From the NCBI GenBank assembly GCA_023159155.1, contig JAJNNX010000002.1, forward strand, positions 1,054,001 to 1,118,000: a DNA stretch of 64,000 bases, written 5' to 3'. The first letter of the stretch is position 1. Every line of letters begins with the position of its first letter. This document shows, piece after piece, positions 46,916 through 56,791 of the stretch. The DNA comes from Ustulina deusta. Taxonomy: Eukaryota > Ascomycota > Sordariomycetes > Xylariales > Xylariaceae. A model generated the notes under the pieces. It made no database searches. It was not told the DNA's origin and saw nothing but the letters and a program-made list of their open reading frames with translations. The translations under genes and the position numbers were made by a program.

Positions 46916-49413
46916 ATGCCTGCCACCCCAGAGTCTCATCACTCCGGCGATGGCAGCTCAACTTACAACCAGTCCACTCCGATCGGCGCCTCGGTTGCCA
47001 ATACCCCACCGGATCCGGACTCCTCCATTGTCAAGGTCACTCGCGGTCACAGCTGTGTCCTGTGCCAGCAGCGCAAGGTGCGATGTGACAAGAAGAAGCC
47101 ATGTTCCAATTGTGTCAAGGCCGGCGTCGACTGCCGTGTTGTGCCACCCCAACCGCCGAGACGAAGGAAAAAGCGCATTCCTGAGCGCGACCTTGTCGAC
47201 CGCCTCAGGAAGTACGAAGCCTTGCTGTCTCAGAACGGCATTGAGTTCGAGTCCCTCGGCCCAGACATAAAGATCACCGACCCTGGCTCTGTCGAGGAGG
47301 GCGACGAGCTCGACCCTGACTTCACTAGACCAAGAGCCAAGACCTCGCCCGCCGGTGCGGATTCCGATGTCATTTCGTCTGCTGGCGAAAATCTCCACAG
47401 ACCGCGGTGAGTAGTATCTTGGAGTGTCCCAAATAGGTTGGCTCGATGTCGCACTCACTAAATGAAACACGTCGACAGCACCTTTAGATGGTTCCCTTTT
47501 CAAAAAGAAGTATGTCGATTTTGCCTGCTTTTCCTGTAATTCCATCCTAATCTGAGTCCAGTTTCGGCCGCACAACGATCCAGTTCCAGATTCTTCTGAG
47601 GAGGAAGACGTCGGGTCAACCATCAATCACGCGTACGACCAAATGTTCGGCAACGCAGATGGCTTTCCCTTCGCGGTTGGCGGTCAACCCCGGAGCGTCA
47701 CTGAACTACACCCAACAGGTGTCCAAATATTTCAATTATGGCAGATATACCTAGACAACGTCAATCCTCTACTTAAACTTACCCACGCACCTACCCTACA
47801 AGTCCAGATTATTGACGCCTCGACAAACCTTACAAAGGTGTCTAAAAGCCTTGAGGCCCTGATGTTTGCCATCTACCTCATGGCGATCACCAGTCTTAAC
47901 GACGACGAGGTGGCGCAGGCATTCAACGATTCGAGATCGAACTTACTAGCAAAATACCAACATGGCACACAACAAGCTTTGTTCAATGCAGGGTTCATGC
48001 GTATGCCAGATTTGACAGTATTACAGGCGTACTTACTCTATTGTGTAAGCGCCCCCCTTCAGTGCTTGGTCTTCTTCTAATCCTAACCAGTACCAGATTG
48101 GTGTCAGGCAATATACAGATCCCCGGACCCTGTTCTGTTTAACGGGGATGGGTGTCCGTTTAGGCCAACGCCTCGGCCTACAGCGAGACGGTGCCGAGTT
48201 TGGGTTTTCCCCATTCGAAGTCGAGGAGAGAAGAAGGCTTTGGTGGAATCTAGCTGGCTTCGACAGACGCATAGGGGAAATGTGCGGATCGACCATCACG
48301 GCCATCTCGACTGGCGGCAACTGCAAGTTGCCGCTCAACATCAACGACGCCGACCTCAATACTCATGCCAAAGATTCGCCTCCAGCTCATACTGGTGCCA
48401 CGGAAATGATATTTACCCTGACACGGCTCGAATTTGCTAAAGCGCCGGGTAACGACAAGATGAAGGCTCAACTATCTGCTGCCAATCCACAAGCGGTTAC
48501 AAATTTAGCCGATCACCGCCTATCAAGTTACCTCGACCAATTTGCACACTATATGCAGGAAACATACTTGAAATTTTGTGACCCCAAGATACCTATTCAT
48601 TATATGACCCTCCTCATGACGCAAGCCAACATTTGCAAGTTGAAGGTTCTCTCTGGCTTCTTCCGAGTTGTGATAACGGCCCCTTCGCCCTTGCCCGCCG
48701 CCGAGAATGAGGGTCTCCTGATCGAGGCCATCCAGATGATCGAGTATGACAGTATGATACAGGCCCATGAAAAACTAAAGGGCTTCCTCTGGTACACAAA
48801 AATGTATTTCCCTTTCCCTGCCTACGTCTGTCTTTTGGGCGAGCTCCGCCGTCGTACAACAGGTGATCTGTGCGAGCGCGCGTGGGAGACGATTTTTGAG
48901 CATGCAGAAAGGAGGAAAATGACTACCTCGACACATACTCCATTGCACCTCGCTTTCAGTTCGCTCTTCGTGAAGGCCTGGGACGCCAGAGAGGCTGCTG
49001 AGGCTGCAAATGGTCGCACCCTAGCCCCGCCAAGACTCATAACGCTCATGAGACAAATCGATGCTCGAATGCCTAAAAAGGCCAAGGACAAAACACCGTT
49101 GGCAACGCCATCACCAAAGATGCCAGTAGTCAGTGCCGGGTTCACCTCAGCACCTTCATCATCATCCACACCAGCAACGAATGTTGTGCCCAATCCAGCA
49201 ATGTATCATCCCGCCGACATGTTCAGCGGTGTGCAGCCTGCCCATGTTAACAGGCAATTTTCTCTGGCGTTTCCTGATGTTAATTTTGGCGGCGAAATGG
49301 ACTGGAACTACCTTATGCAAGAGTATGGTGGGTTTATGCCTCACCAGGGCATGCACAGCTTTGGCATGCCACAAGTAATGCAGGATCCTGCACAGGCAGG
49401 GTCTTGGCAATGA
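46916..49413 (+). CDS. Zn2Cys6 fungal-specific transcription factor
   Basis: Exons are 46916-47406, 47479-47509 (31 nt), 47562-48044 and 48097-49413, giving 773 aa. The zinc cluster at about residues 44-70, CVLCQQRKVRCDKKKP then CSNCVKAGVDC, has the exact C-x2-C-x6-C-x5-C-x2-C-x6-C spacing. A basic linker (PRRRKKRIPERDL) and a short coiled coil (VDRLRKYEALLSQNG) for dimerisation follow. The fungal_trans middle region begins around FQLWQIYLDNVNPLLKLTH and includes YTDPRTLFCLTGMGVRLGQRLGLQRDG, then EERRRLWWNLAGFDRRIGE. The C-terminal 120 residues are Ser/Pro/Met-rich, as in activation domains. Exon 2 is only 31 nt; an alternative acceptor 9 nt downstream also keeps the frame. The target genes are unknown; the divergent MFS transporter is a possible one but is 2.3 kb away. 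Confidence 0.9.
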
Positions 49414-50415
49414 CTGTATATATAATGTCAATATGGTCTACGAATGTATAATGACGAGATGACGAGACAATATCTGAGCTGGCTCGGGTGTATATACTTC
49501 CCGGAACATCTTTTTCGGTATATGCATAATTAATATACAAATTTACATCATGCACAACGAAATTGAAAAGCTCCGTAGGTACCTACTTGCCTACATGTAG
49601 GTGATGCTTTATCCCCCACCCGGTCTGCAATCCTTTTGAGTAGAGGATACTAAGTAGAAGATACCATCATGTTAGCAAAGAACTTTGGCTTGTTCACTGC
49701 CCTTTTTTCTTTTCTTTTTCTTTTTGTCCCTTCAATTCGAGGGGTTAACTAAAGATTTGCGATAGTCAAGCATGATAAAGAGGAAGACGTAGAAAGAGAT
49801 GCGCAAATTGAAATCGCAGAAATGAAGTCTTTAGACATAGGAAACCATCAAATTACTGTTGTAGCCTTGGTCGGGCTAAGGATATTGTAGGAGAGACGGA
49901 GGTAATTAATACGGAACCCACTGTGAGGGGTAATTTAGGTATTGAATTACCTAGCAAACAAACATTGTTTTTCAAGCACTGGTAGGGAAGCTGGCGGATG
50001 CCTCTGTTAACTATCTACCTCGGTGCAAACTGGCTGACTGTCCTGATTTCCACCTGGATAATCCGCCCTAAGGCGTCCTATCTCATACACTATGGTAGAT
50101 TGAAGGGCAAGTTTATAATCGCACAAGGGACCTGTTGCGCAAGTAGATTTGGTTGTGATCGTGATAAGAAACCTGATTACATCATCTACGAGCGAAGGGA
50201 AGTTTTCAGGTCGTCGCCCGCTTTTCGTCATCGTGAGTCGACAGTGTAGTAATGTTTCAGTGGAAGGCCACGTGCAACTCACAGCTCCTAAATTTATATT
50301 TATCTATCCATGTGAGTGGGCCTGAGTGGATTTTCAGATACATTCTCACAATGAGAAGGAATATATAGTGACTTTCCATGGTGGTTTCTCACAGCAGGAG
50401 CAGTCACTTCGCTGC
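49414..50415. other. intergenic, no supported gene
   Basis: About 1 kb between the regulator gene and the tRNA. AT-rich 3' flank; no features were recognised. Confidence 0.4.
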
Positions 50416-50489
50416 GGTTTCGTGGTGTAGTTGGTTATCACGTCAGTCTAACACACTGAAGGTCTCCGGTTCAAGTCCGGGCGAAATCA
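50416..50489 (+). tRNA. tRNA-Val (anticodon AAC), intronless
   Basis: 74 nt fold as a cloverleaf. The acceptor arms are GGTTTCG and CGAAATC (one G-T pair), with discriminator A. The D-arm region reads TGGTGTAGTTGGTTATCA, the internal A box. The anticodon stem-loop is TCAGT-CTAACAC-ACTGA, giving anticodon AAC. The T-arm is TCCGG-TTCAAGT-CCGGG, the B box. A TTTTT run at about 50531-50535 can end Pol III transcription. Confidence 0.95.
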
Positions 50490-50950
50490 GATTCAATCAT
50501 TTGCGCTAGAATAGTGTTGAGAGTACTGCTCTTTTTATTTCGATTTTCACTTTCTTTCTTTCTTATTTTTCAGGGTCCGGTTTCGGGCTTCGGTTTTTTA
50601 TTAAGGGAAGGTTGTCGAGGGAGAGCTGCGAGGATGCTGTGTGCCCAGGGGTCAAGCGAAGAGATTGTCGTTGTTATTATCGTGAGGCTTTCTAGACACC
50701 CGGCGCGGCCATGACACAAGATCCCTTTGAAACGCCGCTTGATTGCGGAGATCGCCGAAACTCGTACTGTTCTCGCGTTGGAGTCTGGTTCACATTGTTC
50801 TCTAGTTAGTCCTCATTTTGCCCAATAGATAGACTGTCAATCTTGTCGGCCATCCTCATGACCCTTGGCGAACTTCACATGTTACGTTCCTGACCGATAT
50901 CACGTCCTGCCTGGTCCTTGAATGCTACGCTACAAGTGAGAGGTAAGATC
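50490..50950. other. intergenic; promoter of the oxygenase gene
   Basis: About 460 bp. Pyrimidine-rich sequence at 50529-50575. A good donor-like GGTAAG lies 7 nt before the oxygenase ATG, but no matching exon is visible. Confidence 0.4.
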
Positions 50951-52090
50951 ATGGCTTCCAGCAGCGCCAATACGATTCAAATCCCTGGGCACATCAACGC
51001 CACAACCCAGCTACGGTTCTCCTCCGGCAACGGTCCCGTCTCCAGGACTGTGCTAAAGACACCACTACGCGATGCGCATCCATCGGAAATCCCAGTCATC
51101 GATGTCTCTGGCATTTTCAGCGTCTCCAAAGACGCTCGCATGAGCGTGGCTCGCCAGATTCGAGACGCCGCGACTGACATCGGGTTCTTCTACATCAAGA
51201 ACCACGGCATCTCACCCGACATACCAGAGGCGGCCTGCGGGGAACTCCTCGAGTTCTTCCGGCAGCCGCGAGAGATCAAGGATCGCGCCAACATCAGCCA
51301 GTCCAAGTACTTCAACGGCTATAAGCCGCCCAAGTCGCAGCGCATCAACCCCTTCGAGTCCGTTGACGTGCGCGAAACTTTCTCCTGGACTTACGACCCG
51401 AGGTATGACCCTTCGGTTCCCGACCCGGCTGCCATCCCGCCTCACGTCGCTCGGTACCTGGTCTATGAAGATTTCTACTGGGAGGCGACAGCCAACCTGC
51501 CCCATTTCAAGGAGGCCATCGTGCGTTATTGGCGTTCGTGTCTTGCCGTGGCGAGGGCGCTCGTGCGGTCCTTCGCACTGTCGCTGGACCTGCCCGAAGA
51601 CTTCTTCGCCGACAAGTTCACACACCCGGATGCCGCCCTCGCACTGAACTACTATCAGCCCCTGCCCGCGCCACAAACGTCGGCGGAGCAGGGGGGATCA
51701 GAGGTCTCCATCGGCTCACACACGGACTTCCAGCTCTTCACGATCCTGTGGCAGGACAACAACGGGGGCCTCCAGGTTCTGAATCGCCAGGGCCAGTGGA
51801 TCAACGCGAAGCCCATCCCCGGGACCTTCGTCGTCAACATAGCGGACTACATGCAGCGCATCACCAACGATCGCTACGTGAGCACCGTGCACCGCGTGCA
51901 GAATTACAGCGGGCGGGAGAGGATCAGCATGCCGTTTTTCTTCGGCTTTAATCGGAACGAGAGCTGCGGCGTGCTGGATAACTGCGTTGCCGAGGGCGAG
52001 GAGAAGAAGTATCGCGAGATTAGCTGCGAAAAGTGGGTTCAGAGGCGTGCGAGGGCGATGCATAGGGAAGGCGAGTCGTCGGACACATGA
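50951..52090 (+). CDS. 2-oxoglutarate/Fe(II)-dependent oxygenase (isopenicillin N synthase-like fold)
   Basis: A single exon of 379 aa. The ATG at 50951 (MASSSANTIQ) is used; an in-frame TTG 11 codons upstream is ignored. The DIOX_N domain runs from IPVIDVSGIF through ATDIGFFYIKNHGI to about residue 150. The catalytic domain holds the iron facial triad H257-x-D259 (GSHTDFQLFTILWQDNNGGLQV) and H314 (STVHRV), with 2-oxoglutarate-binding R324 in RISMPFFF. All residues are intact. The substrate is unknown; fungal members act on secondary metabolites, hormones or amino acids. There are no biosynthetic neighbours, so it is not obviously part of a cluster. The gene is GC-richer than its surroundings, including the AT-rich region to its right. 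Confidence 0.9.
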   Translation: MASSSANTIQIPGHINATTQLRFSSGNGPVSRTVLKTPLRDAHPSEIPVIDVSGIFSVSKDARMSVARQIRDAATDIGFFYIKNHGISPDIPEAACGELLEFFRQPREIKDRANISQSKYFNGYKPPKSQRINPFESVDVRETFSWTYDPRYDPSVPDPAAIPPHVARYLVYEDFYWEATANLPHFKEAIVRYWRSCLAVARALVRSFALSLDLPEDFFADKFTHPDAALALNYYQPLPAPQTSAEQGGSEVSIGSHTDFQLFTILWQDNNGGLQVLNRQGQWINAKPIPGTFVVNIADYMQRITNDRYVSTVHRVQNYSGRERISMPFFFGFNRNESCGVLDNCVAEGEEKKYREISCEKWVQRRARAMHREGESSDT

Positions 52091-52870
52091 GTGCCGCGAT
52101 CATGGTGTTCGGCCCACTTGACCACGAGACGCCCGTTTATGTATGGGATTGCGTATGATGTGCTTCCCGGTTGGCTCAGATGCTATATTCCGTGTCCCTT
52201 TGAGCCTTGTTTTACAACCTCGAATTAGTTGATTGTGGCCTTTTAGGTAATACTAGGTAGATTAGCGGAAAGGGGCTACTCATTTTTGTTTGCTAGCACA
52301 TGTATAAGTGCGTTCCTTTCGTAGCTGCTAGGAACAATAGTGAATGGAGGGTATGGCATATGGGGGTTGCATTCATGTTGCTAAGAGCTAAGGTGGGGAG
52401 GACATAAATCAGGCAGCGATCCGAAATATCTCCATTCCCTTCCTCCCGGACATGGCCGTAGCGACGGCGGCTACAGCATCATGGCAATCACTAGCTGAAA
52501 ATCGACTGTCTAAAAACCATCATGGGCGCATCAAGCCAAGGCTTGCCTACGTCGATAAACCAGATGCAGAAGCGGTTCGTCTCGAAGGTATCGTATGCAT
52601 TACTGGACTGCTTGTCTTAAGAGGTAATCAAGTCCGATAGATAACAAGACAGCAGAAGGAATACGGAGCTACTCTTAGATTTAGTCCGGACAACATTTGT
52701 TTGATGGATGCCCAAGCCGGGCGATACATCTGCATGGTTCCAAAACGAGTAGTCTTCGCAGTTATTTTCTTGTTTTGGAGAGTTCTGGAGTATAAAAGCC
52801 CCCTTTCGGGTAAAAATCATAACTTAGAAGCTCTCCTTGTTTTCGAGTTTACAGATCACCTTCAAAATGG
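52091..52870. other. intergenic, no supported gene
   Basis: About 0.8 kb between the oxygenase and the NLR relic; short open frames only. Confidence 0.4.
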
Positions 52871-55560
52871 GGACAACTAAAGCACATGAGACCGCGTGCT
52901 GCCTTGTTCAAGGGGTTGCATCAACGTAGAATATAGCTTGTTTAGAACCTGGACAAGTGTTTCCGTATTCGTAAGATGACTGTCGGCCCTTGCGGCAACA
53001 CTGAACAATTTTTGTAGGTGGTGACAAACCATATCTGGTGGAGACTTAATATTTACACGACCAAGCATGGCCATCTTATTTAAGAATGTGGGGTCAGTAA
53101 TTGCCTTTTATTCTAAACAATGTCAAGGTATCGAGAGAACAGAAGCAACAGGTATAGGGCCCCTGACTAGGCAACCTATGCCCCGGAGACACGTTAAAAG
53201 AGGGCATAAGAGATTCCGGCGTACTGATCTGTGTACCGCGCGCCCTTGAGAACCTATAGATGAGCGTTAAAGTTGACTTTTGCAGACAACACAATTATTT
53301 CCCAATTATCGGTTACCTATTTTTTAGCTGTCCCGTGTATGTAGTCTATTCGGCTGTCCTATGTATTAGTGATATCGTAGATCTCCAAAAGTCCTTGCGT
53401 CCGATTGTTTAGCCTCCTAGACAAGGACGATATAGCACAGGACATGAACGAAGCATTATCTATTGCCAGCTCGATATCTGTAGGAGTATCGTTGTTTCCC
53501 CGGAAAATAGTCGTGGAGTACGGTACTAGATCATGCTATTGGCAGACATTAAGTAGCAAGAAATAATGAGCACCTTCGATATTATGCGTAGGGTTTATAT
53601 GCCTCTATATCGCAAGGAAGTCTGTCTGGATCCTCTGCCAAGCTATTAAGAGTTGCCTGAGCGTCGGATAGTTTATTTCCTTTTTACAAGCTTAATAGAA
53701 GGTTGCGGACCACTACTGAAACCCACAGGAAAACACCCTGTGCCTTCTACACAATGTCCCTAAGAAGCTTTTTGGCCTGGACTGGGTGTAAATGCTTTTT
53801 CTCGGGAAAGCCTGGGCTCCTCCGGAATTAGCCATGAATGTAGCGTTCTATGTGTGAGTTTCTCCAGCTGCAGTTTTGATTTAATGCATCTCGAAAATCG
53901 TTCCACGGTCTGCTGCTGGCACATAACTTTGCGTTGTTGTATGTAGCTGCTTATTGGAGAAGTTCCACGAGCGACATGTGATCTTCCTCGTCATCAAATT
54001 CATCGAGACCATCGATGATCAATGCTACGTTGAATGAAAATTCCCCATCAAGTGGCCCTTGGTCTGCTAAAGAAAGCAAGGCATGGAAGCCGGATAGAAG
54101 CTCCCACGGTCTCCAATCGGGAAGAGCCACGGGCGTGTCGGGGGAGAATGGTTGAACCGCGACCCAGCGATTCGGGAAGACCTTAGGGACGAGTAAAAGT
54201 GGGAATTGTTTCAGGCATTGATGAAGTACTGCACGAAGGAAACCTTTATGAGACTTCTGTAGCTTGTTCTTGGCATTCCATGAATAGTAGGTTGCTAATA
54301 GAAGATCGGATGGACGCGCCCATTGCTGCAGATACTCTTCGAGCCTCTTATCGCCCGCAAGGAACTTGGTAAGAGTGGACTTGCCCGCACCGGCTTTGCC
54401 AGAGATCTAATATATCGATTTAGACTGAGCGGTCGCCCATTCACGAAGGTCTGGCCGTAACTTCGAGTGGTGTCATCAATGTTATTCAGTTGCGCCATAA
54501 GCTCTTCTCTATCCTCGGCAAACTGTTTCAGTGTGATGCGAAGGCTTTCGGCTTGTCACCTAACCAGGTGCTCAGTATATTGCCGACGTGTGGAATACGG
54601 TTAGGGGTGAAGATAGGGGTTCCGCCGTACCACGAGAGCACTAGCATTGCCATCGTGACTTGTTTCCTGTTTTGATCGAGGCGATCTCCCAGCCTCTAAA
54701 TCTTATCTGCCGACCATACTCGTCTTAGGGCTACCACGAAGCTTCCCGTGGCTAGCCGTATTTTGGTCGTACCTCCGACTCGGAGTTCTGCAAGTATGGC
54801 CGCCTGTATTTCTTTATTTATAGCTTTCGACTTGCGGCATAGTCCAAGTAGGATCCAAAATGGCGAAAACATTGTGGTCAAGATAGGTATTGGTACTTTT
54901 AATATCGTCGGCCGCTATTCTTTTGGGTTCAAGGTAGGTGGCAAAGGCAATTGAGCTGATTGATAAATAAATAAAATGGCATAAAAATAACAGCTTCAAG
55001 ATTCGAACTGTCAACCTTAAAAGCGCAAAAAAGAATCGCAAGGCTTAAGATATACTCAACATCCCTGGACCGGAAAGCCCTTGAATGCCTATGGCCCTGC
55101 CTCTGACACAAGGGTTTATCCTGTCGACTACTTTACCACTATACTACCGAGGTAGTATGTAGGAACGTCAGTTGAATAGAGGCGCACATATCGAGGCCTA
55201 TAAGGTCTTTGATAAGATGGGCAAAATTAGCAAACTTCTCGGTAGTTTGCCAGCCTTCTAGATATTACCTTCACTGCTAACAACCAATATGACGCTACAA
55301 GTTATCCGGTTCTTTCGTATATGGGAATAGCGATCGTGTCTTTTTCGACTTCAAGTGATGCACTCCCAGAGGTGTCATCTTGCATTAGTTTTGACATCTT
55401 GGATGATAAGTTATGGGCGAGTGAGGGAAAGTCGCGGGAGATGTTTAAAAGTTCAATATTGTTTTGTATCTGGCCCAGTGATGATTCGTACACTTCTTTC
55501 GTGTCGGCAAGGATTCCAGTTGCGAAACCAAGAAACTGAGCGACAGTTAGTTGTACAGAC
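52870..55560 (-). pseudogene. decayed NACHT-type NLR gene (NACHT / DUF7791-like), many stops and an insertion
   Basis: Read right to left. The segment at 55560-55302 gives QLTVAQFLGFATGILADTKEV and LNISRDFPSLAHNLSSKMSKL, like the N-terminal helical region of fungal NLRs. After an inserted tRNA-like segment, 54880-54490 gives LATGSFVVALRRVWSADKI-stop-RLGDRLDQNRKQV. The NACHT core follows: SKSIY-stop-ISGKAGAGKSTLTKF (Walker A coded at 54400-54374), ARPSDLLLATYYSWNAK, and LIIDGLDEFDDEED (Walker B near 54020-53988), then a TAA at 53953-53951 and AKLCASSRPWNDFRDAL. Downstream are IV-stop-KAQGVFLWVSVVVRNLL, then RRLNNRTQGLLEI and DYIHGTAKK, which match the post-NACHT domain. At least eight stops and a frameshift near 54450 rule out function. 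Intact relatives are STAND-class receptors implicated in immunity and incompatibility. Confidence 0.8.
54960..55152 (-). mobile_element. possible tRNA-derived short element (SINE-like) inside the NLR relic
   Basis: On the minus strand, 55152-55136 reads CCTCGGTAGTATAGTGG, closely resembling the 5' end and A box of a fungal tRNA-Asp. About 130 nt further a B-box-like AGTTCGAATC occurs at 55009-55000. The segment ends in an A/T-rich tail (TTTTATTTATTTATC). It sits between two blocks of NLR homology that would otherwise be contiguous, which suggests insertion. The A-to-B spacing is longer than in a normal tRNA, and no target duplication was found. It may instead be a chance tRNA fragment. Confidence 0.35.
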
Positions 55561-56791
55561 TGAGACTTACATCTGTACGGAAGAGAGTAGAAGTTGTTGC
55601 CTGGGCAGATATAAAGGGGCTTTCTACACTTGCACAGAAAGGAGTAGAAGTTGTTACCTATGATGAACACACAAAGAGACTTCCTGTATATAGAAAGCGG
55701 AGAGGTAGCCGGTAGTTTTATGGACCACCTTGCACCTCTACACTTTCTACTGCAACCGCTGCTGCAACGGACAAAATACTGAGAGGATCCATCCCCTCGA
55801 GGGATATACTGAATAAAATATATGTAAAACAGTGAAGGAAGATATTATGCTGCTAATTATGCCATGGTTATCTTGTGGGCGCCATGGGAAGGGAAGTTCA
55901 AGAGAATGCAAGAAAAATATTCATGATCCTGCGAGGTTCCATTCATTGTTATATGGGCAGTTATCGAAATTCGGGGTAGTGTAACTGGCCTTCATTAGCA
56001 AATGGTAGGCCACACCGACGAGGTCACTTGTGTTGTAGCAAGGTGGGCGGCGACCACTCGCGCAGAAATCCTCCAGTGAATCGCTTGATACCAATAGTAC
56101 ACCTGAGCACTCCTCTATCCATGCACATTTGAGGCAGTGAGATATCTAGTCCTTGCACTAGGTAGTCGCTGCTAGGCCACTTGATGAGGTATTAGTACGC
56201 CACAACTCTTAGTCTCTTGTCTTTTGGTCTCTGGAGTAGAGCAAATGACTTGCTTCCTGGATGCTTGGTTCACTTAATTGGGACTGGAAATCGGGTTGCT
56301 TCGGCCAATCTAGACGCCGAATGTTTACGGTAAATTGTGGCATTGCCCCATGTTTCGAGCATTTGCTTACACGGAGGCTTGATTGTGGCAGAGCGCTGCT
56401 CAATTCACTTGATTGGGACCGTTACATCGAATGAACAAAAAAGGGCGTGGCGCTCGAGATTAATTGTTGGAGTTGTATTACTAATAATCATTCTTCTAAC
56501 CACACATACTTTTTTGCTATGGCTTGCTGGCAGACTCGATGTACGTAGTATGGCGCTCCTTTGCGTACCACTACCCAGCTTCCAATCGGCCGTGACCCAG
56601 CTAAGATTTAGGGAACTATGTTATTATGGACAGAATGTCGTATCATATGATTGACCAAATAGCGCCGCGCTGATATCCTAAAACCGCAAACCCGCCGCCT
56701 GCTCTAAGTTAATGATCGTACAAGATGAACCTCTATTATATCCCCGTAGATGGCAACCAATGGAATTCGTTAGGTTCGTATAATATCAGCG
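55561..56791. other. intergenic, no supported gene
   Basis: About 1.2 kb. Besides the 57-bp-period repeat, a 17-bp sequence TTCACTTRATTGGGACY appears twice (about 56268 and 56405). An open frame at 56337-56654 contains a hydrophobic stretch but shows no family features. Confidence 0.4.
55585..55655. repeat. two-copy direct repeat, 57-bp period
   Basis: GAGTAGAAGTTGTT occurs at 55585-55598 and again at 55642-55655, with weaker similarity extending on both sides. It lies just beyond the recognisable 5' end of the NLR relic. Confidence 0.6.
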
